Part shown: positions 46,924 through 55,980 of the stretch, piece after piece
How the letters are laid out: each line of letters starts with the position of its first letter
How positions within the stretch are numbered: position 1 is the first letter of the stretch
Origin: Nostoc commune NIES-4072
GTDB taxonomy: Bacteria > Cyanobacteriota > Cyanobacteriia > Cyanobacteriales > Nostocaceae
Assembly: GCF_003113895.1 (NCBI RefSeq)
Contig: NZ_BDUD01000002.1
Coordinates: 1-64,000, forward strand
Reading direction: 5' to 3'
DNA: 64,000 bases
Notes under the pieces: model-generated
What the model saw: the letters and a program-made list of their open reading frames with translations, nothing else
What the model was told of the DNA's origin: nothing
Databases searched by the model: none
Position numbers and translations under genes: made by a program

Positions 46924-47258
46924 ATGGCAGACATCATGAAATCTAGCAAACTCCACCCAAACGACAATCAAAGCTCAAACACCCAAGTTCAAAACTAAAA
47001 CAAACCCCTGATGCTAATCAGTTAGAGGCAGAGTTTCTAAATGTAACTGATGGATGGTCAATAGAGTTGACCCGAAATGTACAGGAGGCGATTAACATTA
47101 TTCTTCGCAGCGATCGCAGTGCTGCTCATGAGTCACCACAGTCGCCCAAAGCGCAGCAAGCTTCTAAACACCGTGTTGAAAACTCAGAATATTTCAAGCG
47201 GTTTCAGTATGTGAGATTTCTAAACTGCAACAAACCAGTGAGGCAGATTATATTTTGA
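46924..47258 (+). pseudogene. Decayed small gene
   Basis: ATG 46924 (MADIMKSSKLHPNDNQSSNT) stops after 24 codons. A second frame continues with LEAEFLNVTDGWSIELTRNV and QEAINIILRSDRS to 47258. An indel near 46995 could join them. Family not recognised. It diverges from parA. Confidence 0.4.
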
Positions 47259-47321
47259 GTACAAGAACTGCAACAGGAATACTTTGCAAATTTATGAGTG
47301 AACCTGTAGTTGGAGAAAATA

Positions 47322-47474
47322 ATGGGCGACCTTCAATCATCTAGATTAAGGTTAAGTACCCCAACTGTGAGCAAACGGCGATTAAATGGAGTACACGAGA
47401 AAGTTCAGACCCATTTGGAGAACGCTTTAGCCGTTGCACAAGAAGATTCTTTTGCTGCTCAAGTGCCAGCATAG
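47322..47474 (+). CDS. Small 50-aa protein
   Basis: ATG 47322 to TAG 47474, preceded by TGGAGAAAATA. The sequence starts MGDLQSSRLRLSTPTVSKRR and ends in an amphipathic helix (VHEKVQTHLENALAVAQ). No family known. Good ribosome binding site spacing supports translation. Confidence 0.4.
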   Translation: MGDLQSSRLRLSTPTVSKRRLNGVHEKVQTHLENALAVAQEDSFAAQVPA

Positions 47475-47958
47475 ACCTTACAAGTCTTGCATAGAAAATT
47501 TCTTGTTCAGGCAATAGCCTATCAATGCGACCAATTTCTCGTAGGTAAATTCCAAGTGTATCAGAGCTTTGGCTAGACCTCTTGCAAGGAAATAAATTGC
47601 TAACAAAGACATTGATAGTAGAGTATAAATCAAAGAGTCAACCATCTAAATTAATTTCTGCTGCGTTGATAAAAAAGATTTCAAAAATTCTTATTGGGGG
47701 CTATATAGGGGCTATATATACCCCAACATTATCTCAGGACTTTGATGAAATTTTGACCCCTATAGAGGGTACATATAGGTGCTAAATGGGGTATATTTGA
47801 ATTTTTGATATTGTGTGCCCCACTTAGCCCCCAAGGGGTTATGATAAACTCTTGGTTCTGGAGCAAAAAGGAGTAGCTATTTTATTCTTCTCTCCTCTGC
47901 TCCCCAAAATTATCTGAACGGATAACTTTCACAATTTATTGTGTATTACTTGGAGCCT
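47475..47958. other. Leader region with GGGGCTATATA repeats
   Basis: At 47695-47830 are repeated GGGGCTATATA units, TATACCCC, GACCCCTATAGAGGGTA, AAATGGGGTATA and CCCCACTTAGCCCCCAAGGGG. They alternate in strand and can pair. They precede the ParM-like gene by about 130 bases and may be a ParR-type centromere or operator. A short frame at 47582-47785 is probably not a gene. Confidence 0.4.
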
Positions 47959-48324
47959 ATGTCAAACATTCACACCTTACAAAAAATTTTTCCTGCTGGC
48001 TTTGATAACGGTTATGGAAGCCTAAAACTTTTAGTCGAAGGATTTGAAGTAGTTCGTGTGCCGAGCTATATAACTAATGCCGAGATGGAAGATTGGTATG
48101 AAAAATACTTGAAGAAAGTAGTGAATCTGACACTTGATGCCAAGCACCAAGGGGATGAAATCTGGGCGATTGGTGGAGGTTGCCTCTTACCTGGATTTAA
48201 GAAGCTGCTGGAGAAAAACGGCTTCAAAATCCTGGACAATCCGGTAGAAGCCAATGTCTCTGGGCTTTTAGAGATGGCAAAAACCATCAGCAGTAAGAAC
48301 CCAACTATTACAACTCTTAAGTGA
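47959..48324 (+). pseudogene. ParM/StbA-like actin-type partition ATPase, internally deleted
   Basis: About 121 aa. The first 40 residues (FPAGFDNGYGSLKLLVEGFE VVRVPSYI) are the phosphate-1 region of plasmid actins. They pass directly into the last 80 residues (WAIGGGCLLPGFKKLLEK, with the adenosine-motif-like GGG). A normal protein is about 330 aa, so some 200 residues have been lost in frame. It cannot form a full actin fold. Confidence 0.7.
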
Positions 48325-48334
48325 AGTTATTACA

Positions 48335-48625
48335 ATGGCAGATAAAAAAGACTTAGCACCGGAAAAAGTTCGCCTCAAAGATAATTACCGAGAGCGCATA
48401 TTTGCAGAATCCCAAAAACTAGATAAAAGTTACCTGGACACGCTTTACTTTATCGTTGATTGCTATTTTGTTTTCATCAAGGCTGGATTACCTGCACAAC
48501 TTTTAGCTGACACACCCATTAATACTGGGTCAAACCAACTTACATCTTGGACTCAAACTTCATTTGCACAAGAGAAAGAAGAAGATTCTGAACCGGAAAC
48601 CTTCAGCCTTGACTTTGATTTATAG
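48335..48625 (+). CDS. ParR-like small partner of plasmid actin
   Basis: 96 aa, ten bases after the ParM-like gene. A charged helical N-terminus (DNYRERIFAESQKLDKSYLD) and an acidic tail (EEDSEPETFSLDFDL). Position and size fit a centromere-binding adaptor; assignment is by context. Confidence 0.5.
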   Translation: MADKKDLAPEKVRLKDNYRERIFAESQKLDKSYLDTLYFIVDCYFVFIKAGLPAQLLADTPINTGSNQLTSWTQTSFAQEKEEDSEPETFSLDFDL

Positions 48626-49076
48626 CCGAATAGTACGCTTGATAACGCTAAATCCCTTATTTATAAGGTTTTTGGGTGTGGGGTGTAGTAATGCTCATGC
48701 CAGCGTTGCTCCCTGCAAAGAAGTTTATCAAACAGAATTCAGGAGTCAGGAGTCAGAATTCAGTTGGGTATTCTCTATGACTGGCGGATAGCGAGTCTAC
48801 GTTCGGGTAGCGTCTCGTAGAGAGCGTCAAGATTGCTGACTCCTGAATTCTGAATAGCTGAATTCTTTTTCAATTATGTTCGCACTCATATTTACTTTTC
48901 TTGATTTTTTTCCTACACCCTACCCCCAACAAGATAGTCAGCAAGCAGGTTTCACATAAATCAAGCGTGCCATTCCATCAGCGATCGCACTTTGCACTGA
49001 CCAAGCTAACAGCAGTACGGAGATTGCCGAATTTGTAATAATTAGAATATCAATGTTATTGACAAATATACAGGTA
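48626..49076. repeat. STRR inverted pair in intergenic region
   Basis: GAATTCAGGAGTCAGGAGTC (48734 onward) and its complement at 48837-48867 can pair into a hairpin with a 75-nt loop. A solitary AGCGTTGCTCCC (48711-48722) matches the last 11 bases of the 149-bp MITE. No gene was seen. Confidence 0.6.
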
Positions 49077-49679
49077 TTATGAGTCTAAATTGTTAATTAA
49101 TTCTTCTATTACTAAATTTTTTGTATCTTCAGGTAGATAATCAAAGATTTTTTTCAAAAGTTCTGGAGACGCATTTTGAGCAAACCAGTCTTCACTAGGA
49201 TTCTCTTGAATACTCAAAAAATACTTTAAACGTTCTTCTATAGCTTCTCTATCTGCTTTATCCAATTGTCCAATTCTCTCTAACCAATTGGCTGATGAGC
49301 CTTTAAAGCAATTAGCATCAACAGTACATATTTGATGAACTAAAGCGTAGGAATTTTTATCAAGACCATTTCTACTTGTAGAATTAATTGGATATGTGGT
49401 TGGTAAACCGTTAAATGTAGTTTGTGAAGTCAGAGGAATAACAGAAAACGTTGCTATATATCCAGATTCATCTTGAAACTGATCACTTGTCCAGATGATA
49501 TAAGGATGTGTACCTCTAAAAACCCTACTTGAATTAATATTCTCACTACAAGTTTGACATTCTACTTCAGCAGGCTCATCTAAATTATAAATATGAATAT
49601 GACCCAGTTTGCAACGAAGAGATACCCTATAGGGATTTGTAGAATAGATCCAACCTTGTCTAGGTCTTTTTCCAGCCAC
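49077..49679 (-). CDS. PemK/MazF-like toxin paired with Panacea antitoxin
   Basis: 200 aa. A cysteine-containing N-terminal part (LRCKLGHIH...CQTC) precedes a PemK/MazF-like core (RVFRGTHPYIIWTSDQFQ, VIPLTSQTTFNGLPTTYPIN, LDKNSYALVHQICTVD). The helical tail (RIGQLDKADREAIEERLKYF) is also typical. MazF-type toxins are sequence-specific RNases. It starts 1 base after the stop of the Panacea gene. Confidence 0.75.
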   Translation of the reverse strand: MAGKRPRQGWIYSTNPYRVSLRCKLGHIHIYNLDEPAEVECQTCSENINSSRVFRGTHPYIIWTSDQFQDESGYIATFSVIPLTSQTTFNGLPTTYPINSTSRNGLDKNSYALVHQICTVDANCFKGSSANWLERIGQLDKADREAIEERLKYFLSIQENPSEDWFAQNASPELLKKIFDYLPEDTKNLVIEELINNLDS

Positions 49680-49680
49680 T

Positions 49681-50160
49681 TTACAATCCTAACTCACTGA
49701 CTAATTTTTCTCTTTCTGCTTGTAAGTTAAGTTTAACTTTCTCTTCTGGTCGATGGGTATTTTTTGCTTCCACCATTGGAGCAGTGCTATATACATAATC
49801 TAGTAACTGATTCAGTTTCTCTGAGCCAGCCCACTCTCTACGAATATTATCCAGTACAAACTTAATACTGAGAGGTATGTCCAAATCATCTGCCTGAGCA
49901 ACTTGATTCACAGGTCTAATATATGTTGCATTATACTGAGACTCTTGAATAATCTCTTTCCCATTCATTTGATTTAAAGCAGTATCTATACCTTCATTCC
50001 AAGGGCCAAATTGATAATAACACCAATCTAGATCAGTCAGCTGCTTTCCTGTCCACTTAACAGAGTAAAGATCAGCTAAATACAAAAACTTGATTAGCTG
50101 TGTTTTTGTAATATACCCTTTTGTCGCGTAGACAAAATATTTTATTAGTTTATCCAACAT
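49681..50160 (-). CDS. Panacea-domain (DUF4065, SocA-like) antitoxin
   Basis: About 159 aa from ATG 50160, which follows AAGGTC; a longer form from 50187 is possible. Panacea motifs: LIKYFVYATKGYITKTQLIK FLYLADL, DLDWCYYQFGPWNEGI and the late EKLNQLLDYVYSTAPM. This domain is a promiscuous antitoxin fold found beside many unrelated toxins. A LexA-like box lies about 170 bases upstream. Confidence 0.8.
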   Translation of the reverse strand: MLDKLIKYFVYATKGYITKTQLIKFLYLADLYSVKWTGKQLTDLDWCYYQFGPWNEGIDTALNQMNGKEIIQESQYNATYIRPVNQVAQADDLDIPLSIKFVLDNIRREWAGSEKLNQLLDYVYSTAPMVEAKNTHRPEEKVKLNLQAEREKLVSELGL

Positions 50161-50353
50161 GACCTTTCTCTCTGTTAACTGCCACAAAATAGTCTAATTA
50201 ATGAAAAAATATAAATGTATTAAATGTATATAGAGATTCATAATCCTTTTTATTTAATAAAATATAAAGATTTTATCCAATGTTTCTATTGCTTAATTAT
50301 AGTTGCTCTTTTTGCAATCTTTAACACTTTTTGGCTTGCTCATCGTAGACTAC

Positions 50354-50367
50354 AGTATATTTGTACT
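50354..50367. promoter_or_regulatory. Candidate LexA-type box (second copy)
   Basis: AGTATATTTGTACT, identical to 11032-11045, in the divergent space upstream of the Panacea/PemK operon. A further AATAGTACA follows at 50373. Confidence 0.4.
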
Positions 50368-50439
50368 AATACAATAGTACACGATTAATGTAACCGACAC
50401 AATCTTTGACTAAAATCTCATGTGTTTGTTGTAACTGTC

Positions 50440-50700
50440 TCATGGACTTGTCGCATCTCGCTGAATAACCCTTCGCCACTTTACCATTTCCGTGAACGAT
50501 ACAAAGCACCTTTGACACCAAGCATCCACCCACAATGCTGGAACTTTGAACCTTGCTGCACGGTTGGGGTACTCTGAAAGTAAGCTTAATTTGTGGCGAA
50601 CCTCTTTCAGAGGAGCTAACGCTAACGCATTTTTATCAAACACTTTTTTACCATTTGGTGTGGTTTTCTTGTAGAAGCCACAAGCGATCAGCTCATGCAT
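50440..50700 (-). CDS. Hypothetical protein, probably truncated
   Basis: 86 aa beginning MHELIACGFYKKTTPNGKKV and ending KWRRVIQRDATSP. It is basic, with conserved-looking aromatic residues (VPALWVDAWC). Family not recognised. Neighbouring spacers hold only repeats, so it may be a gene remnant. Confidence 0.4.
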   Translation of the reverse strand: MHELIACGFYKKTTPNGKKVFDKNALALAPLKEVRHKLSLLSEYPNRAARFKVPALWVDAWCQRCFVSFTEMVKWRRVIQRDATSP

Positions 50701-50996
50701 TGCCGTAAGCTGATTGTTTCAGCAGGGACTAGGAAAACGAATTCATGGAACGATCGCTTGAACCTGTAAAGCTTGAATTGGATGCATCTTTGGCTTTGAT
50801 ATGAATAATTCAGGCAGAAGGTAGAAGGTCAATTACAGGGGATTCTGACAATAACAGTAATTGTAGACCGTTAAATCTACGATTTAGCAGGGAGCTTAAA
50901 CCCAATTTAGCAAGGCAAAAAGGCAAAATTTAAAACTTATTCTTTCCTCCAGCAAGAATTACCCTCTGCCTTCTGCCTTGCCGGAGGCAGATAAAT
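50701..50996. other. Intergenic region downstream of the giant gene
   Basis: Contains GGCAAAAAGGCAAAA and TCTGCCTTCTGCCTTGCC STRR-like repeats at 50920-50990, and no gene that I can support. Confidence 0.4.
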
Positions 50997-53093
50997 CTAT
51001 CTTTGTAAGTCTACTTGTTGTATTTGAGATTTAGCTAATATTTTATCAATTTGAGTATTAGCATCCTCAAAAGTTTGCAATATCTGGGAAGTTAGTTTAT
51101 TAGTCTGTACCTGACCAGATTGCAAGTTTAAAATTACCTCTCCATTTTTCTGCGAAATAGTTAAATCTCTCTGCTGGGTATTGAAAGCCAAGTCATAAAT
51201 CTTTCCTTGAACTTGAGTAATATTTTCATCAGACTTACCCCAGACCATGCCAATCCTTTGAGCAATTTGAGTCAACCGACTGATGGCTTCAAGTTCAAAT
51301 TTATCTTTATTCATTACTGTTAACGCTTCGGCTGATAATTGCTCACCAGCTTTAAACCCATTAGCCACTTCTACAATGCGTTTTTTGTAATTCTCCGACT
51401 TCCCTAACTTATCTGCGGCATTGTACCAATTTCTCAAATCATCAATAGTAACTGTCGGGGGCTTCTCTACACCTAGAGGTTCGGTTTTTGTACTATTAGT
51501 AATGTCTATTGTAGAAGGAGTAGTGGAAAGTGATGGAGTTATAGATTGGTTAGGTGGGGATTGTGCTGTTTGTTCTGGTGGTTTCAAAAACTGCGGTCGT
51601 GTGGCGAGGGAGCTAACAAATTGCTGATACTCAAGAGTAGATTCAATCACAGATCCAAATTTCTTGGTCATGTTCTCCAAAGTTTTGGGGGGAATTGAAC
51701 TGCTGACTAAGTTAAATACCGCTAGACCTTTTTTAGTTTCCCTGATAACATCTTCGGGCGGGACTTGGGAATATACAACTTTTTGAGCAGTTAACCATTT
51801 AGTCACAGTTTTCTGGTTGTCAACAGCCAAGCCCATGACTCCAAGTTTTTTGTTTGATTCTGTCGAAAATAAGAAAGTAGGACGCTCTTTAATATGATGT
51901 AGAATTTTCCCACTACTCTCAATCATGTCTTGTTGTTCAGAATTAACCGATTGAGTCCCAAAAACCTGAAATTCCTTCGTCCACTTCTGGGGATATTCAA
52001 CGGTATTAGAGTCAATTTGAGCGCAAATCACAGAGAAATTACTTTCAATGATCGCGGGAGCGGGTGTAAGTTGTCCAGTTTTGAGTAGTCCAAGCTGTCT
52101 GAGCGCATCTTTGTCTTTCTTGAAATGTAATACCCCCAAGGGTTCACCATTTAAAAATACAGCATCTCTAGTTTTTAAAGGTGGCGTTTCGATAGTCAGT
52201 TTTCGGTAATCTCGATCCGAAAATGACTGACCAGAAAAATCATAAAAGTTGATTTTATTGATTTTGAGGAGATTACCATTGGGAGATTCACCCAGGACAA
52301 AAGCTTGATCTCCAGTTTCGGAGATTGACGTGAGCTTTAATTTTAGGGGATTACCATTTTTCAGGTAATCAACTTGTTTTAACTGCTGGACAGAATCGCT
52401 GTCTAACTCCCCTAATGTTTTACCATCTAACTTAATTTTTACTGTTTTGTCAGTCACCGGCACAGTGCCAAATTCTAAGTTGACCGGTTCGGCATTAAAA
52501 ACCTGTCCTGCATAAGAGAAGTTCTTGAGTTCGCGGATGGTAATCTCAATGGGTTCATTTCCAGGTAAACCAATAGTGGCCTTAGCAGTAGCAGGTTCCA
52601 CCCCAAGGAAATTAGCTTGCGCCTTTGTGCCAATCGGTAGCTGTCCAGTTCTTGTCTCCAACATGGCGAATTCTTTATATTCGCCGTCACTATCCTGTAC
52701 AAATAACAGTCTGGAAACGTGGCGTTCGTGTCCCGGTGGGTGATGAGAGGCTCTGATTTCTATGGGGTGTTTTTCGTCTGGGTTCCACTTTCTGCCCAAA
52801 AATTGATTTGCTTCATTATTAAGTGTGACTAACTTCGGTTCGCTAAATTGCAGTTTCTCCAAGCGGGAGATAATCTCATTGGGGAAAGCAGCGAAAGCAA
52901 AATTGGAGACTTTTTTAGCGATCGCCTGGGGATTTGCATTTTCTTTTCTTGCAACTTCAAGTTCATCTTGGCGGGATGCACAGATGTTCCAAGCGGCGGC
53001 GGATAGAGCAAGTTTTTCTGACTCTGGGATAGAAGCGTAAAATGCTTCTGCCGTCTCCTGCGCCAAGGCAAAGAATAGTTTAGTTGGGAGCAA
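50997..53093 (-). CDS. Giant polymerase-like protein, C-terminal part (separated by a MITE)
   Basis: 698 codons. The only start is a TTG inside the MITE end, so this part is probably not made as such. Removing the MITE and one AGTTTAGTT copy rejoins it in frame to 53235-55933 (SQTKL-FFALAQ). The sequence is helical at first, then has several beta modules with patterns like KLDGKTLGELDSDSV and FLNGEPLGVLHFKK. A Pro/Ser/Thr-rich linker (about residues 500-545) and a final helical domain follow. The role within the protein is unknown. Confidence 0.65.
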   Translation of the reverse strand: MLPTKLFFALAQETAEAFYASIPESEKLALSAAAWNICASRQDELEVARKENANPQAIAKKVSNFAFAAFPNEIISRLEKLQFSEPKLVTLNNEANQFLGRKWNPDEKHPIEIRASHHPPGHERHVSRLLFVQDSDGEYKEFAMLETRTGQLPIGTKAQANFLGVEPATAKATIGLPGNEPIEITIRELKNFSYAGQVFNAEPVNLEFGTVPVTDKTVKIKLDGKTLGELDSDSVQQLKQVDYLKNGNPLKLKLTSISETGDQAFVLGESPNGNLLKINKINFYDFSGQSFSDRDYRKLTIETPPLKTRDAVFLNGEPLGVLHFKKDKDALRQLGLLKTGQLTPAPAIIESNFSVICAQIDSNTVEYPQKWTKEFQVFGTQSVNSEQQDMIESSGKILHHIKERPTFLFSTESNKKLGVMGLAVDNQKTVTKWLTAQKVVYSQVPPEDVIRETKKGLAVFNLVSSSIPPKTLENMTKKFGSVIESTLEYQQFVSSLATRPQFLKPPEQTAQSPPNQSITPSLSTTPSTIDITNSTKTEPLGVEKPPTVTIDDLRNWYNAADKLGKSENYKKRIVEVANGFKAGEQLSAEALTVMNKDKFELEAISRLTQIAQRIGMVWGKSDENITQVQGKIYDLAFNTQQRDLTISQKNGEVILNLQSGQVQTNKLTSQILQTFEDANTQIDKILAKSQIQQVDLQR

Positions 53094-53234
53094 CGCGATT
53101 TTGTGAGGTGCTAAAATCTGGGACGTATATAGCTTGTTTCAGGATGCGATCGCAACTAAAAAACCAGATTTTGTTGAGAATATAGGGGTGTAATTGAGAA
53201 CTAAACCCCGATCTCACTTTTTCGCGTTGCTCCC
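53086..53234 (-). mobile_element. 149-bp MITE, copy 10 (with target duplication)
   Basis: 9-bp direct repeat AGTTTAGTT at 53077-53085 and 53235-53243. Splits the giant gene; its left end introduces the stop codon after TRKSEIGV. Confidence 0.97.
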
Positions 53235-55933
53235 AGTTTAGTTTGGCTTCTAGTAAGTTCTGGTTTTAGTTCTAGGAGTTTAGCTCCCTGCATGGTCATC
53301 CCCGCCTTGAGATTGTAATCTGCCTGCGATTGTTGGCTAACTGTCCCCAGGTTGCGGTAAGCGGGTTTTCCATCTGACCCAACCTCGCCATCTATCTGTG
53401 CAACTGCTAGTAATTTGTGGGGGCGTTCACTGTTTGTGAATTTAATCTCATCTAGGCGAATATTAAGTGTCTGGGCTTTCCAGATTAAGGGATGCCCGTA
53501 GCGGGTGAGGTTGGTAATTTCGAGTTGCGTTCCTGAATCCGTTTGAACAATTGCGCTAGGGCCAGACTCTGTTTCTCGCCGCCTTGAGGCACGAACCGCA
53601 GCGTTGAATTTCAGATCGAACTCGTACTTCGCGGCGATCGCTGCAAATTTCTGCTGTGGTGTAAATTCTACTCTTTTGAACAAGTCTTTAAACTGGACGA
53701 TGGGGCGCGATTCTAACTGTGATTCTTGGAAATATTTATTAGTTTGGCTAATTAATAATTCTACTGGTGAGTAACCCTTTGGTGTTATCCCCGTGCTTAA
53801 ATAAACTGACGAAGATTTCTTATCTTTAATATAATTAACATCACGATACAAGTAGCGGCTGTTCTCCCGGATTTTATCCATCTCAGGTTTTTTAGCGCTT
53901 TTGAATAGATCAACTGCTATTTGGTTTTGATAACACCCCTCACCAATCATTTCTCGGTACATCAGCCGATTAGCATCCATCGCCTGCTGAATAATATCTG
54001 GCGTTCTGTTAGGATTCTCTGCTAGAGCTACAACAGATTGCATGAAAGGCTTGTACTCTGCTCTAATTGGTTTGGGCTTCTCGCCATGTTCCTGTTCAAA
54101 TAAACTTTGATAGCGCTTAGATACTTGGTCTAAATAAGTTGATTGCTGTTCTAAGGTACCATAAGTTTTAAGTACCTCAATTTCCGATTCTAATGCTTCC
54201 AGTGCTGTCACTTGATTGTTGATTATGCCCACGCTGATGCTATCACTCATGTGGATAGCTATTTCTTCAAATGGCGGCTGGGTTCCATCGGTGGGTTCAT
54301 AAAATGATTGTTTTTTGAGCTTAACCGTGGGCGAATAGGCGTTTTGTGGAAGATTTCTTCGCTCTGCCTCTGCTGTCAGATTAGGATATAAGCTAGCTCT
54401 TGCTACACCAATGCAGTCACCATCGTAGTCTCGTGCTTGGCGTTCTGATTCTGTTTCTGCTGGATCGATAAAATCAACATCAACCCCTCGTGCTTCTAAC
54501 TCTGTAATTCTTTGCTGTATGCGCTTGTGGTCTTCGTCATTGACCACAATTATGCCTTCTAAGGGTTCACCATCTGGAGAAAGGCGGTCTTCAACGTGTT
54601 TATTGATAGACACACACAATCCATTAGAGTTGAGGAAAGGAGAACGAAAGTTAAGAACTTTTTCTCCAAGTTCCAGCCAAGGGGCACAAATTTCACCATT
54701 TTTGAGTTCCTTGGAAGGAATAATCATTGCTCGGTCAAAAGTAAGCGTTTTCCCAATAGCAATATCTCGCCACTCACTTTGGACAAATCGGCTTAATTCT
54801 TGTTTGACCTTCTCAGTTTCTAAAAGCTGCTGATGCCTTAGTAAATCAGCTTTAATGAGTTTGTACATGAACAAGTCATCTTTGCCGGGATCATTATCCA
54901 ACTCCTGATCTGCATCTAAGTCATCATTTGCCCCTAAGTTTTTAACATCTGTTTCTTGATTGATAATCTCTGATGCTTTTAATTTATTTTGGCTCAATGA
55001 TTCTTTACGTTTTTCGTATCTTTCACAATAGTAAGCAGCAATAAGTCTTGGATCATCTTGAATAGAGGTTAATCTTTGAGCTTGTACCTCTAGTTCCTCA
55101 ATAAAATCTTTAAGTCCGTGAGGGAAAGATGCCAAGAGTTGGGAGATAGACATCTGACCTTGCTGAGATTGCCCTTTTTCAGCTAACCAAATATTTTGCT
55201 GATATAATCCTGGTTGAATTTGAGGTTTAGTGGGGCCTTCTGGTCTATCCTTGTCTGTTCCCTTAAAACTGCTTACGGGGAGAATTATATCGATTTTTGG
55301 TTCGTTTTTAGGATTTGCATATTCTATTCTATCTAATCTGTATGGTCGGAGTGTTCCTTTGCCAAAACGGTATTTAGTAGTATCTTCTCCAACTCCATCC
55401 ACCCAACCGAATCGATGCTGAATTACACGATAGCTTTTATCTGCTTGGGATTCTCTTAAGGTTAGCTTGTCGTAAAGTTGTGTTGAAATCTGCCCATAAC
55501 AATCGCCAACTAATTTATATGCCAAATCATTCGATAATATCCCTCCATTTTCACCCCTGTTATCAGTAGAATCATCTACTACCAGAATATTTAGCTTTTC
55601 GTGAATCGCATTTTTACAAGCCCCAAGGAAGATGGAACCATAAGCCCCACGGTCTTTACTATCTGGACAAATTTTTTGAATCGTTTCTAAACATTCCTTT
55701 TCTCCATAAAGTAAGCGAGTTTTTGAAGATAATAGTAGGATATGTCCATCTGGATGATTTTTTAAGTTTTCATCTGTACTGTATTCATCTGAATGTCCAA
55801 AGAAGAATTTTTTATCAGGAAAGTAAAATTCCAGTAAAGTATTACTGAGCTTTTCAGTTAAAATAGTTTGACACTCATCTGTATAAATCCATTGATTGAG
55901 CCTGGGATCAAAATGTTTAATTTCCAGAGTCAT
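53201..55933 (-). CDS. Giant plasmid protein with DxDGD motif, candidate two-barrel RNA polymerase (N-terminal part)
   Basis: 910 codons, the last ten from the MITE; the restored protein would be 1,592 aa. Key motifs: VSSFKGTDK with K224-G225, VLNFRSPFL with R430-S-P432, and ARDYDGDCIGVA with D502, D504 and D506. A KG in the first barrel, then RxP and DxDGD in the second, is the order in eukaryotic RNA-dependent RNA polymerases (QDE-1), phage YonO-type RNA polymerases and bacterial beta-prime (NADFDGD), where the three Asp hold catalytic Mg2+. A long helical segment follows. The gene is monocistronic and divergent from 55981. Polymerase function is inference; a nuclease-like or non-catalytic barrel protein is the alternative. 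Confidence 0.6.
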   Translation of the reverse strand: MTLEIKHFDPRLNQWIYTDECQTILTEKLSNTLLEFYFPDKKFFFGHSDEYSTDENLKNHPDGHILLLSSKTRLLYGEKECLETIQKICPDSKDRGAYGSIFLGACKNAIHEKLNILVVDDSTDNRGENGGILSNDLAYKLVGDCYGQISTQLYDKLTLRESQADKSYRVIQHRFGWVDGVGEDTTKYRFGKGTLRPYRLDRIEYANPKNEPKIDIILPVSSFKGTDKDRPEGPTKPQIQPGLYQQNIWLAEKGQSQQGQMSISQLLASFPHGLKDFIEELEVQAQRLTSIQDDPRLIAAYYCERYEKRKESLSQNKLKASEIINQETDVKNLGANDDLDADQELDNDPGKDDLFMYKLIKADLLRHQQLLETEKVKQELSRFVQSEWRDIAIGKTLTFDRAMIIPSKELKNGEICAPWLELGEKVLNFRSPFLNSNGLCVSINKHVEDRLSPDGEPLEGIIVVNDEDHKRIQQRITELEARGVDVDFIDPAETESERQARDYDGDCIGVARASLYPNLTAEAERRNLPQNAYSPTVKLKKQSFYEPTDGTQPPFEEIAIHMSDSISVGIINNQVTALEALESEIEVLKTYGTLEQQSTYLDQVSKRYQSLFEQEHGEKPKPIRAEYKPFMQSVVALAENPNRTPDIIQQAMDANRLMYREMIGEGCYQNQIAVDLFKSAKKPEMDKIRENSRYLYRDVNYIKDKKSSSVYLSTGITPKGYSPVELLISQTNKYFQESQLESRPIVQFKDLFKRVEFTPQQKFAAIAAKYEFDLKFNAAVRASRRRETESGPSAIVQTDSGTQLEITNLTRYGHPLIWKAQTLNIRLDEIKFTNSERPHKLLAVAQIDGEVGSDGKPAYRNLGTVSQQSQADYNLKAGMTMQGAKLLELKPELTRSQTKLGATRKSEIGV

Positions 55934-55980
55934 GGTTTTAAGAAGTTAATGAAACTTGGTTAATCTCTTGAGAGGTTTGT

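Noticed and set aside
48711..48722. AGCGTTGCTCCC resembling a MITE right end
   Set aside because: Short match with no partner end; noted only as a possible relic.
50997..53093. The 698-codon frame considered as an independent gene
   Set aside because: Its only start is a TTG inside the MITE end, and deleting the MITE plus one duplication restores a continuous frame with the upstream part.
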